Positions 34,870 through 45,854 are shown, counted from the stretch's first letter. The stretch: DNA of 64,000 nucleotides from Karstenula rhodostoma CBS 690.94 (GCA_010093485.1 MU001493.1:1025599-1089598), one strand, 5' to 3'. Numbers and translations are program-made. Notes: generated from the letters alone by a model not told the origin.

Positions 34870-35632
34870 TTATTTGATGACGCGGTTCTTTCCCTTGGCT
34901 TTTGTCTTGCCGGCTCCTGCTGAGGTGATTTTGCTCGTCTGCATGAGCTCGCCAATGTATCTGCGGGCGGTTAGACGCGTCTGCCGCTGGGAAGATGGGG
35001 CACTCACGATTGGAGGAACTTGTTGCCGCCCTCGAGCTTCTCGTGTTCCGACTTGACAATCTCGACACGGTCCACGATTTCCATCAGGCTGGCCTGCAGG
35101 GCTTTTGCTTGCCTTACGAAGGTCAGCGTCGGGGTCCAGGTGTGCGGGCTTGCATAGGGGATAGATAAGTAACAGTGCATACGGAAACGCATGGAGGCTG
35201 CCCGTCGCGCCTGCCTCGCGGGTACCATCGGCGCCGGTCAGGGCAGCGGCGTCGGCAAGCAGGGCAGGCACGACGGCGGGAGGCAACGGAAAGCGTGTCG
35301 ACTCACTCTATCAGGGCCTGGCGGGCCTCCTGGCCCATCTTCTCAATCTCCTCGCTGCTCCGCCGGGGGCTCATGGTGCGGGCATCGCCGTCGTCGTACT
35401 CCTCCTCCTTGAGCTCGACGTGGGGGCTGTCGCGCGGTATTATGATGGTGCCGCTCGACTTGCGGCTGCCCAGGCGCGGGCGCGATAGCTTGGAAGGGTC
35501 TTCGTCGACGTGGCGTGGTTGGTCCTGCTCGCTGACGGACGAGCTCGACGAGGTAGAGCTCATGTCGTCGGGGTACGAAGGGCGGCGGTGGTCGTGGACG
35601 GCGAGGGGGGGGAAGGGAGCAGGCACCGACAT
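34870..35632 (-). CDS. short coiled-coil (SCOC-like) protein
   Basis: Three minus-strand exons: 35632-35307, 35112-35008 and 34960-34870; introns 194 and 47 nt; 173 residues. The start at 35632 (MSVPAPFPPLAVHDHRR) is preferred; the frame is open up to an alternative Met at 35731. The N-terminal 100 residues are disordered and Ser/Asp/Glu-rich. The conserved part is a single coiled coil running from about residue 93 (SSEEIEKMGQEARQALIEQAKALQASLMEIVDRVEIVKSEHEKLEGGNKFLQSYIGELM region), which matches the SCOC family, and then a basic tail (TKAKGKNRVIK). Animal SCOC binds Golgi small GTPases and regulates autophagy; the fungal role is inferred only from family. The two 3' introns both cut inside the coil. 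Confidence 0.82.
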
Positions 35633-38600
35633 GATGAAGGGACTGGGAGCGCGGCTCCGTTGGGTGTAGTGGGCTGCGAGGGCCGGCACAGACGGCGCCG
35701 TTAGAGCGTTAGGGCAGGTGGGCAGTGCCAAGCAGATTGGGGTGGGTTATGAGGAAGCTCCGCCTGGGACGACGCTAAAGGCTCCCGCTCAAGGGTCCTG
35801 TTCCGAAGGGGCAGTCGGCTTGACCGTGCTGGGCGAGGGGCTCGGGGTGTGCTAACGGCAGGGAAGGTGGGCGGAATGCAAGAGAAATGAAGGCCGGCGG
35901 GTCTTGTTCTGTGCAGGCAGGATGGCCGGATGGCAGGATGGCCGGATGGTGAAGAGCCGCCAAAGCGCCGGGCTCACGAGGATGGTGTTTGCTGGCCGCG
36001 CACAGCGTGTCCACGGTCCACGGTCCAGTGTCCACCGTCCTCCGAGTTTATTTGGTGATGGCGATCGTCGAGCGCTAGCAGTGCGGCGACTGGCAGGCGG
36101 CGCGAAGCGAACTAGTGGCAGCAGCGGTGAGGGTCGAGTGTGCAGTGTGTGCGCTGGTGGCCGCGGATGCACAGAGACTCAGGCGTGGTGGATCGTGAGG
36201 GATGGGGGCCTCCAGCAACTGCGCGCGCCCGTGGTTTTACTCGCAGCAGCTGCCAGCCGCCCGTCGACACAATGGCGTCGCGCGATCTGCGCGGCGGGCG
36301 AAGCGCAGCACCCAAGCATTCACCCTCCGGTGCGACAATGACGTCGAGGGATGGCGTCGCTAGCCGGATGCGTGCGAGATTAGCGGGCTCCAGGGATGCA
36401 GGGCAAAGCACCCAAGCACCCAAAGCTTTTACCTTGCACCCCCCCCGGGCCCCCCCGCCGCAGCACGCCGTCTCACCAGCCATTCACCTGACTGGTCTGA
36501 CATCACTGCACCACTGCTGGCTGTTGCTGGCCTGTTCAGACCCGACACCCGTCCTACCCGTGCCGGACATGACAGGAGGCGCTGCGCTGGGTGCCCCCAT
36601 CCGCCGCCCTCGTCGCCGCCGCCATCGCCGTCGCCAGCTGCACAGAACAAGACCCGCCGCCTTCGAGAAGAATGAAGAATGTGCCGCCCTGCGTCCGCCG
36701 TTGCCGCCAGCCCGTTGCCGCCGCCAACACTCAACACAGCGTCTGCGTGCCACGATCCATCTGCTACCTATTCGATAGTGTTGCCGCTGCCACTGGTACC
36801 ACGACCACACCGAGTGCGGCACCAGCTACGCGCCCCGGCGAAGCGTGGGCTGTTTGCTTGCGCGAGCTGACCCCCTGCCTCTTCTCTTCTCGTCCAACCG
36901 TCCGGCTTGACGCCGTAATTATACATGATCGTCATATTCCTCTTGGACCCTGCGGCACCTGCAACTACACTCTGCCACCTTGGTCTTACCGCGTCCCCGC
37001 CTTCTTTGTCTTTGTTACCCGTCAGAGACGTGAGAGCGCAGCCCGTTGTTGTGCTGCCGTCTTCTGCGCCTCCGCCTGCCTTCGTAGCCCTTTCACTTTG
37101 TGTGCAACGCCCGCCCACCAATGACGCTTGGATCGCCGTGTAACGTCCTTTGCGGCTGGGCACGTCTTGGGCCGGTCAAAGGCACTACCAAAACCCCTGG
37201 TAACTACTTACTCGAAGGCATTTATCCCGACTTCCCTGCCTGGGGGACATGTCGCAATCGTCAGCTCTCCTGCCTCAATCAGGTTGTTACTTGGTTTTGG
37301 AAACGATGATCTTCGGCGTCTCCTGGGGAAAATGACGGTCCGCAGCTACGCTTTGAGACAATCGCGCCGCCTACGCAAGTGCCCCTGCGCCGACTTTGGA
37401 AACCTCTAGCAACTCACAATCTCAACACCAAACGCTTCCGGTTGCGATACATGTTCTTCATTCCTCCATTCTGAATAGGAGACGTTTGGACCCGCTGATG
37501 GGCAGCTAAAGAGCTTTCTCAATCTGCGCGGCCACCGCTATTACGCCTCGCGACGATCACCCGGTAGAGGAGAAGCCAATCTTGCACTTCCAGACGGCTG
37601 TTACGAAAACCGCAGAGTCAGCTTTGCACAGTACCCTCGGCAGCTGCCTGGTCGCCTTGCCTGGCAACCCTTTGCCGTTGGCTGTGGCGGAGCCTGCGAT
37701 AAGCCTCGGTACCCGCTCACAGCCATCCTCTTCGTGCGTGCAAGGCTTGTAGTCTTACAGTCTTGCAGTCATCGTGTTGCCGCCAGCCCATCCTCGCCGC
37801 AAATGGTAGACTGTGCACGAGATCCTCACGGACGCGCTCTGATCGCGAGATCCTGCCAGCAGGAGAGCGCGGACCCAACCCGTTTCGCGCTATTTGCTTG
37901 ACCACCCGTAATCTTCTCCATTCCAACTTGCAGGCATAATGAGATTGATGTATAGCGGTGTGTTAGCAGCATCGTGCAACTTGGTTTCAGTCGGCGAAAA
38001 CAAGTTGTAAGACACCGGGACCACATCTATCTACAACGTGCTGATCATTGTTTGGGCCAATTACAATCCACGCCGAGCGAAGTCATCTGCACTTCGAATC
38101 CTACACGTCCAAGGCACCATGTGTTCGAACTTTGGTCCATCCATTCGCAGCAAGCGCTCCCGTCGACACATGCGCACGTGTCCTCCGCGGCAAACATGAG
38201 TCAAAAGCATTACACATGTTTGATACGATCTGAGCACTGTGAACTGTGTATACAGCTCGGCTGCCTCGCCCGACAGCTCACTACGATCTCCGAATGACTT
38301 GAAGCACGTTCCACATCGGCCCGAAGTTAAAGGGTTTTACCTTGAAATGCCGCCAACCTGGGAGGCTCCAATTAACTTCATACCCAAAGGATAAGGCAAA
38401 CGAGACCTAACCTAGGCAAGTTCCGAATGTGGGTACCACTAACGAACCAACACGCCTCGTGAACATTTCGCAGCTCACTCGAGTAAATCTCAAATTCACC
38501 GCTTGGGATCCGCTGGGCTTAGAAGCGCTACTGCAGTATCGGTGCCCAAGCCAGCGGGTCATTATGGGTTTAGCTGAGTGGCTACTGTGGGCGAACCTGT

Positions 38601-39556
38601 CACGAGCAGCGAGCAGCTAGTTAGCACCAGGTGGAAACATGCGGTTCAAGGTGCTTCGTGGCGACTGGCGAGGACCCACCGCGGTACCGTTGAGTTCGCG
38701 AGGAGGGGCGAATGCAAATTCATGCACCCACCATGCCTGTTAGGCTCTCGTGCGTTCGTTGTTGGCTTTAGTGGCTTCTGCTTTCGGCACGATCATGAAG
38801 TTGCGTGGATCTCGGCGGAAGTGACAGGTGGGGTGCCTTGATGCGCTGTTCCTAGTTGCCATGGCACGCGTGCATTTCATTGCCTAGGTATCTTCTGCGT
38901 GTCCGCCATCGAGTGTTATCATCATCCTTCGTTGGATGCTGTGTGTTAAAGTCGAAGTGTCGAAATGCTGGAACATGGTATGTCCGTTGCCGAAGTTGGT
39001 TCGGGCGGCCCAAGCTCCTCCCTGATGTTTGAGCTGGACAGCTCGGTGCTCTAGCAACATCAGTCAACGCGCGATGTAGACATCAATAACGCCTTTTTCA
39101 CATATAGAACTAACCATAGCTGCCACTCATTGCTCAGTCCAGTGCTAGACCATCTGCAATGTTGTGGCTTGTCATGGAACTGTCGCTACAGCTCCTCAAC
39201 CCTTTCTGGCCTGCAGGATATAGTTCGTCTTCCATAACCAATCGAACAATCGGCTATCGAAAGTCGACTATACTAATGCATCGACAGAGGGCATAGACGT
39301 AAGAGCTCAGTCACCCCTAAAGGTGGGGAGTGATTGCCAGACTCGTACGTACTACTAACAATCTACGGCGGAAGCTGCATCATTCACGACTTCTATCTTC
39401 GTGAGAGATGGGCTGATAAGACCAAGCTACTGCGACAACACCATCTTCGAAACTCCCAGACTACTTCGAAACAACCCTCGGGTGGTACGCTGGTGCGCCA
39501 TCCGCCTCTTCCCGGCTCGCACACATCTAACAATCGGCAAGGGCCTACCGCTACAG
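35633..39556. other. long gene-poor region
   Basis: Nearly 4 kb. 35.7-37.1 kb is very GC-rich with many overlapping frames that have no domains. A C/G homopolymer block lies at about 36439. Short tandem GGATGGCC (35921-35949) and GTCCACGG (36008-36040) repeats are present. 37.4-39.3 kb is of mixed composition. The region before 39557 should hold the first exon of the phosphatase gene, but I could not identify it. Confidence 0.5.
35921..35949 (+). repeat. short tandem GGATGGC repeat
   Basis: Two 15-bp units of GATGGCCGGATGGCA type in a GC-rich non-coding stretch. A similar GTCCACGGTCCA tandem lies about 60 bp further on. Confidence 0.7.
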
Positions 39557-41130
39557 GAGAATCACCATGGCTCGCTCAAACAAATGCCGCTCCTTTTGCT
39601 GGAGTTTCATACATACCGAATACCCCTCTCGAAACACAAGCTCCAATATCTGGCAACAAACATGGCCGCAACGTCTTTGAGCGTCTCGGCCACATGAGCC
39701 CATACTTTCCCAACCCGCGAGGCTTCGGAGTTCACGAGTATCCAATACCTCTAGGCGCAAATGTCACATGGCTCAATATGGTCCATCGACATGGCAGCCG
39801 CTATCCAGAAGTGGGAGGCAACGAGCTACGGCTTGCCCGGAAGCTCACAGAGGCAAAAGGAAAATTCCAAGCTCATGGAGCATTGTCTTTCCTCAATGAC
39901 TGGCGGAACGTACTCGGAGCGGAGATCCTCGTACCTGTTGGCAAGCAGCAATTGTTCGACTCTGGCACTCTGCATTACTACCAGTATGGGCACCTATACC
40001 CAAACGATGGCAGCAGGATTATCGCACGGACAACCACGCAGAGACGGATGCTAGAATCCGCGGAGTACTTCATGGCTGGCTTCTTCGGGCTAGGGTGGAC
40101 ACAGAACGCGACGTTGGAACTGGTGATCGAAAGCAAGGGATTCAATAACACCCTTGCCGGATACAACGCGTGCAATCGGACAAGCTGGGACATGGGCGGC
40201 AAGAGTGAGCTAGCTAAGGGGGAATGCTAAATTACCTTTGCTAATTCTCAATAGCGGCGCGAGAGTGGGCCGAGGTGTATCTTCTGGATGCACATGAACG
40301 CATACGAAGCAACATACAGGGCGATTTAGACTGGACTCTGAGCGACACTTGTAAGTGACGCATGGAAATACTCATCGAAAACTGACGTTCCTACAGATAG
40401 CGCACAAGCTCTCTGCGCCTACGAAACCGTCGCCGTCGGCTTCTCGCACTGGTGCAGCCTCTTCACGTACGAGGAATGGGAAGCCTTCGAATACAGTCTC
40501 GACATCGCTTTTGCTGCCGGCACCGGCTTTCTATCTCCAGTCGGCCGCGCAATCGGTATAGGCTACGTCCAAGAAGTTCTCGCACGCATGCAGCACCACG
40601 TCCTGTCCTCACCCACGGCACAAATCAATACCACCCTCGACAACAACACCGTCACGTTTCCCACGCATCAAGCTCTCAATTTCGACTTTAGCCACGACTC
40701 AAACATCATCAGCATCCTAGTTGCCTTCGGTCTTACGCAGTTTGCGGAATACCTTCCACCTACTCGCATCCTGCCCGACCGAGAGTTTGTAATGGCGTAC
40801 ATCGAGCCCTTCGCCGGGCGCCTGGACATCGAAGTCATACAAGCACCTGCTCCGATCAATCCAAATCGCTCTGTAGCCATTGATAAGCTGTACGAAAACG
40901 GCCCTCCGACCTCGTACGTCCATTTCGTGCTGAACCAACGAACTGTGCCGCTGGGAAGGAGTCTGAAAGAGTGCGGCGAGAGAGACGATGGGTGGTGCGA
41001 AATGAATACCTTTTTTGGGGTGCAGAAAATGCAGGTTGAGAAGGCGGAGTTTGAGTGGGCTTGCTTTGGTGACTATGAGATGCCGGAATATGGGGTTGTT
41101 AGGGATGGTCGGCCACCCAAGAAAGAGTGA
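39557..41130 (+). CDS. histidine acid phosphatase (phytase-like), 5' end unresolved
   Basis: Recognisable exons are 39557-40204, 40255-40350 and 40397-41130, with introns of 50 and 46 nt, both canonical. The protein reads ESPWLAQTNAAPFAGVSYIPNTPLETQAPISGN, then FGVHEYPIPLGANVTWLNMV and the catalytic HRHGSRYP. Later come ARTTTQRRMLESAEYF (phosphate-pocket Arg), REWAEVYLLDAHERI, and the proton donor HD in NFDFSHDSNIISIL. All are marks of the branch-2 histidine acid phosphatases. N-glycosylation sites and Cys pairs imply an extracellular or membrane-anchored enzyme. The frame is open upstream to 39334 with no in-frame ATG, and a CTACAG acceptor at 39556 suggests that a 5' exon with the signal or anchor lies further upstream. 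Missing start or loss of the 5' exon remain possible. Confidence 0.85.
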
Positions 41131-41503
41131 ATGAACTTGTCTCGTACATGGCTCGGCTGGGGATTTCTCCCTTCAAACCCAATTGTTGACTCTTCGCAAG
41201 CTTCTGCAAGCCGCGGTACTCCCTTCAAAACAACATGTAGAGAAAAGCTATAGTGGATGGATTAACAAATTTCGCAGAGACTGGTAAAATGAGCAATACT
41301 AACATGTCACGTACACAGTGTTACCAATATTCTAAACGATGCTACAGTACAGCAAGGAGATGGATTCCTGATCAGCAGTTCGAAAACGAATCAAAGCTAT
41401 GGGAAGAAACCAGTGGTCTCCTAAGATCGCTTGCTAGATCCAGCCTTCTTCCCCCTCCTTGTATACAATTCGGTCATCCTTCCTTTTCTCGTATAAGATC
41501 CAG
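41131..41503. other. intergenic, no gene recognised
   Basis: 3' flank of the phosphatase and downstream flank of the RING pseudogene. Nothing else seen. Confidence 0.5.
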
Positions 41504-41967
41504 CTACTCTTCCTCCCCATTAGACTCGGCGCTAACCGCAACGGCAATACGTCCGGCGACATTAACAATAATAACAACCTTGGAGTAGACGTCGTCGCTT
41601 TCTTCCTCTGTCGTGGGGGTATGATAAGCATCATCCTCATGCATCTGCCGAATCCACCAATCAAGCAACGACTGATTCAACGTCTCCTCGCGGTATCGCC
41701 TCAGCGGAGCAGTCGAAAACATAGAACGCAAGTCCTCGAGCCAGTACTTATTTAGCGCGGTAGTTAGTACAGAAGTGCGGCAGTAGGGGTAAACGTGGCC
41801 GCTCAGGCGACCATGCATGTCTTGTGGAACGCATGGCGGCACGCGTTCAGCCTGATTTCTGCAGGTGAGGCGGCGCCGACAAGCGTATCTTTGCAAGCGC
41901 CACACTTCTTGACCGCTTCGTGGCTGCTGGCGGCCGAGGCAGCAGTGGGACGGCCGTTAGCACGGTG
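41504..41967 (-). pseudogene. decayed RING-H2 protein gene
   Basis: On the minus strand one frame, entered after a TAG at 41970-41968, reads EAVKKCGACKDTLVG and then RLNACRHAFHKTCMVA and stops (TGA). It has C-x2-C and C-x-H-x2-H-x2-C, the first six ligands of a RING-H2 domain. In the next frame the sequence continues SGHVYPYCRTSVLTTALNKYW, which fits the end of a RING except that the seventh ligand Cys is Tyr (TAC for TGC). That second frame then runs on as LEDLRSMFSTAPLRRYREETLNQSLLDWW to a stop at 41504. A frameshift plus a lost zinc ligand and a missing start support a pseudogene. An intron at the frame change has no clear signals. It lies upstream in coordinates of two intact RING genes on the same strand. 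Confidence 0.6.
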
Positions 41968-43423
41968 CTATTTGCCTCTAGGGTGACTGATCTGTGGGTT
42001 GGTACGAGGCTAAGAGGTCTTGCTACCAGAAGCGGGAGGTTTCGTAGGTGGTAGGTTGGAAGCTTGCCTAGGGGGTGGTGTCGATGGCCATTGCTTCGGC
42101 GCGTCTTGCACGGTAGCGTGGGGATGGTGGGCGATATGGAGAGCCATCTATTTTGCATCCGAGGGCTTTGCGAGTGTGAGAGTCTAAATTTGGTATCATG
42201 GGTGAGAATACTTACAGGTGCGTACTTGCAGACGTCCAATAGCCAAGAGGTACTGCCCAAACGGGTTAATATGACTTGTACGCGCAACTGCATGTCTAAA
42301 GCTTACCTAAACCTAAGCTAGAACAGGGCGCGCCGAATCAATACACCTTGTGTTGATAAGGTTCAGAACACGCTACCTGAGTATAGTAGTCTAGCGCGGC
42401 GATGAACCATGATAATGATGAATCAAGTATCCACAGGTGCCGATGGTAGTGCCAACGGCTTTCCAATCGATGCCACCGAACATGCAACGTGTTCGATTCT
42501 ATTATCAGTAAATCTATGAGCCGTTGAGCAATACTATCCTGTTCCAGCTCACGAGGTAGAGTATTGGCTCAGGTCATAGTAAGCACTCATCACTTTTAAC
42601 ACTAGCCTCCTTGTTGCCTGCTTCCGTTCAGGCCATGTGGCAAGTAAGCCATTATCCCGCTTCGCTTTCGTCGCCTTTCCCATTCTGGTAGTATACAGTA
42701 CATCCCGTCGTTCTTACTCGTCGTTAGCCTTAGCGTCGCAACCGTTGAGACTAGAGTTACATCCCGCGCGCGGGATTGTGGCCGTTGTACGTACTCCACA
42801 GTCACGGCACGTTGTTGAACGTGGTTGTGTGGGTCCGAATTACAGCGGAACGTGGAGTCGTTACCGTTGATCGGGGAAACCCACTAAAAGTCCAACACCT
42901 CGCGCAAGTCTTCCACACTAAGGCCATGGCTGGGGCAGAACCCGTCATCGTGAGCTCGACCACGGCGTTGTATGTGTAAGGACTTGGCATCCACGACATG
43001 ATAGCCTGGTAGAAAGGACAGGTATTCAAGCCTACTGCCGGGTAGTAGGCAGTAGCAACTAATGGTGCACTCACCTTTCACAGTGAACCTCATTCTATTA
43101 GTAGAGTCGCAGTCCACCTGGGCTTCACGATATGCTGTTCGATGCTTATCATCTCTCTTCCTGTTCTATCCAAATATCAAGAGAGGAATAAGGAAAATAA
43201 AATAGATCTATCATGGGTATAGAGCACAAAACTAATCCTAAACAACTGTCTGTCCAAGTACAGCATTCCTCTTCATTCTCAGCGTCTTGGGCGATGGTGG
43301 CTTGGCTAGTCGCAGAGAAAACATCATCATCTCCGCACTTCTTAAGATTGGCCAGACATCGAGCACATAATTAGCGTCGTTATTTAGCAGACACCAATCT
43401 AAGTATACGGTAATATCGGTGCC
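41968..43423. other. intergenic, no intact gene
   Basis: About 1.45 kb between the RING pseudogene and the first intact RING gene. It may hold remains of the pseudogene's 5' half near 42000-42290, but nothing readable is left. No repeats stand out. Confidence 0.45.
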
Positions 43424-44119
43424 TTAATGGCTGTCCTCAACAAGTTCCCCATCATCCTCAACAAGCTCCAGGTCCTCCCCATAGGGGTAGAAAAACGGCC
43501 ACCAAAACTCGTCGCCGTGCTCCGGTTCCGTCCATTCCCCCTCTCCCCAATCCTCCCATGGGTCATCCAGAGCATCCCACTGGCGAGCCAGTTTTACCTC
43601 CGGTATAACAGCCCGGCAGTGCGGGCAAGTGTTGGTGCCAGAAGATTCCCACCACGTGCAGAGGCAGTCTAGGTGGTATGCCGGCCTGCAACCGTGCATC
43701 TTGACGACCGTCGGCGTAGGCGATTGGTCGCTTAGGAGTGGCTCCGAGCAGATGCAGCATGAGTAGTCTGGATCGTGCTCGTCGTCGGGCGTGCTCATGA
43801 CGGGTATGGGGTCCAGGACGGTGATGTTGTCCTTGCACTGCTGTGGCTGCGTGGCAGCGAACTCGTCGAACAGGTCTTGCTGCCAGACGCGGAAGTCCTC
43901 GACAGAAGCGGGCATGTCGTCGGGGATCGGTGCGGACATGTCGATTCCCAGTGCTGCGACCATAGCCAACAGCTCCTTGATGTTGGCGCGGGAGATGGCG
44001 TCTATCGTTGGATGGCAGGTACCCGAAAGCTCCTCGAGGGAGGCGGCAGAGATAGCGTCCGTCGTGGATTGACTGGTACGCAAAAAGTCCTCGAGGGAGG
44101 CGGAAGATCTGGAGTCCAT
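43424..44119 (-). CDS. RING-type protein with atypical zinc ligand
   Basis: Single exon, 231 residues. The N-terminus has three imperfect 19-20-residue units (SLEDFLRTSQSTTDAIS / SLEELSGTCHPTIDAIS / NIKELLAMVAALGIDMS). A segment IGIDMSAPI-like (ALGIDMSAPIPDD, residues 56-68) is shared with the RING gene at 45318. The RING lies at 121-168: CCIC, MHGCRPAYHLDC, then CPHC. In the C-x-H-x2-H-x2-C block the first His is Pro (C144-R-P-A-Y-H149-L-D-C152); H142 just before might replace it. The C-terminus is acidic and Trp/Asp-rich. The RING suggests an E3 ubiquitin ligase, but activity is uncertain with this ligand change. A TATA box lies 127 bp upstream. Confidence 0.82.
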   Translation of the reverse strand: MDSRSSASLEDFLRTSQSTTDAISAASLEELSGTCHPTIDAISRANIKELLAMVAALGIDMSAPIPDDMPASVEDFRVWQQDLFDEFAATQPQQCKDNITVLDPIPVMSTPDDEHDPDYSCCICSEPLLSDQSPTPTVVKMHGCRPAYHLDCLCTWWESSGTNTCPHCRAVIPEVKLARQWDALDDPWEDWGEGEWTEPEHGDEFWWPFFYPYGEDLELVEDDGELVEDSH

Positions 44120-45317
44120 CGTGAAGTGGCTGGTGGCAGGAGAATTCGTGGACGGGTTGAAAAGTAGTTGGTGTGTGGAAAGTTAACAGTCGATGGAGTG
44201 TATGTTGGAGAAGTGCGGAGAGTTTAAAGTCGAGGGGGTGTCGGCATATATAGGATATTACGTGTCGGTTGAGAGACTAGAGGCGCCAGATGTTCGTTGA
44301 GGTGCGTCTAGATGGCGGACCACATAATTCTGCGTGTCCATCGCAATTTATGGTTCGCTGAGTTCACGATGCTGCGTACGTCCCTATAGCCCACCACGAT
44401 TTGATCGCTACCGAACACCACATGAAAAACAGCACCCTGAAAGTCAGGAACGGCCACAAGAAATTTTCTAGCATACCCATTGCTCGGTTGACTTGGGTAA
44501 TTGAATGTGGCGGTGTCGTAACCAGCACCGCTAAGGTTACAGCAAGATATTGGTTGATACCTTAGCGGTCGGTCTTCAAGCGGGAAGTTCAAGGAATTGT
44601 GGCCAAAAAAAATATTTCACTGCGCGAAAATTAGTAGCACATTTAAGTGTGCCTGCCCACCTGACTTACATTGGCAATAGTCGTAGACGCGCGCAGATTA
44701 TAGGTACCTTCTATTAGGCAGAGAGAGCGGGGCGCGAGCCTTCCAAACTGGTGCGCCAGCTTCCGAGCCTACAAGTATATTCTGCGCCTTGAGTTATAGT
44801 CCACGGGCACTCTTTGAGGCGAAGTTAGCACATTAACAAGGTCGGTAGCGGTGACTAACTATTCGGTCCTTGCCTGGTGAGGGAGAGAGTGTGTTTGAAG
44901 GCCACTGAGGGTGTCGATTCAGAAAGTCGATTAAATAGCATTATATAGACTATGTGAAGGCAAGCATAAGTGCGTTTGCTGACGTAAAGGCTGCGCAATT
45001 AATTGTTTATGAATGAATTATTGGTCACGCAGCGTGCTTTCTCTGTCACTATAAATACAAGGATGCGGCTTGTGCGTGATAAAATCATTTAACAGTATCA
45101 GAAACCCAACCAGAATCCACTAATGAATACCCAGAATTTCGACTGAAGCGCTAAGTTTCGGAATCTCGTAAAGTATCATGTCGTCGTGAAGTAAGAGGAT
45201 TTTGGCAGTTGAGCACAAAAAACATTGCGTGGATCCATAATAGGCGTTGAACGTGAAAAATGGAGCGCAGTACCGTGGTAGAGAAATCCTATAGAATCGT
45301 GTCGAATTGTGTCGAGC
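44120..45317. other. intergenic between the two intact RING genes
   Basis: About 1.2 kb, A/T-rich toward 45 kb. A 94-codon minus-strand open frame at 44308-44592 starts with TTG and has no domain; not called. It contains the promoter of the RING gene at 43424-44119. Confidence 0.5.
44246..44252 (-). promoter_or_regulatory. TATA box upstream of RING gene 1
   Basis: TATATAT on the minus strand, 127 bp before the start codon at 44119, preceded in coding sense by nothing coding. Confidence 0.45.
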
Positions 45318-45854
45318 TCAATCCAACCACAGTAATCCCGCAGCCCAGAAATCCTCTTCGTCGCTCCAGCCTATAGGAGATCCCCGTCCCTCCATCTCCT
45401 TGGTATGCTCCTCACACACCTTTCGACGGCAGAATGGACATGTGTTTGACTCTTTCATCCACTCTAGGATGCAACCGCTGTGGAAAACATGTCCGCAAGT
45501 GTCCAGCCTAATAGCTGTGGAGGTTTGATGGCTGGTCTCAAGGTTGTCTTCCGCTTTGTTGTCTGCAGCGACGAGTTCGGTGATGCAGATTGCGCACTCG
45601 TTATCCTCAGGAGCAGAGGTGAGATATTTTGAAGCAGCTTCAAGCTGCTCAAGGGAAATTTGCTTGGTTCGAGGCAAGGTAGGTGCTCGGACCGCAGCCG
45701 GAGCCGAGATGGATTCGAATGTGTCTCTGAGCTCTTCGAGTGTGTTTCTGAGCTCTTCGATGGGCGTCGTGGTGTCTTCTATGGGCGCATCGAGGTCCAT
45801 GCCGATGGCCCTGGCCTCCGTTACAAATTGCTCGAGAGTAGAGAGAGAAGACAT
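45318..45854 (-). CDS. RING-H2 finger protein
   Basis: Single exon, 178 residues from the Met at 45854 (MSSLSTLEQFVTEARAIGMDLDAPI). The open frame runs upstream to 46205, but a TATA-like box lies inside that stretch, so the internal start is chosen. A canonical C3H2C3 RING occupies residues 87-142: C87, C90, C120, H122, H125, C128, C139, C142 (ECAICITEL, LDTCGHVFHSGCILEWM, NTCPFC). The spacer between the second and third ligand is long, as in the paralogue. The IGMDLDAPI segment near residues 17-25 corresponds to LGIDMSAPI of the gene at 43424, and both proteins end in an acidic/Trp tail. It probably acts as an E3 ubiquitin ligase; substrate unknown. Confidence 0.87.
   Translation of the reverse strand: MSSLSTLEQFVTEARAIGMDLDAPIEDTTTPIEELRNTLEELRDTFESISAPAAVRAPTLPRTKQISLEQLEAASKYLTSAPEDNECAICITELVAADNKAEDNLETSHQTSTAIRLDTCGHVFHSGCILEWMKESNTCPFCRRKVCEEHTKEMEGRGSPIGWSDEEDFWAAGLLWLD

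Noticed and set aside
36140..37124. Several 100-200-codon frames in the GC-rich block
   Set aside because: They overlap each other on both strands, lack domains and splice logic, and are expected at this GC content.
44308..44592. 94-codon minus-strand frame between the RING genes
   Set aside because: It begins with TTG, has no ATG near the start, no domain and no paralogue in the cluster.
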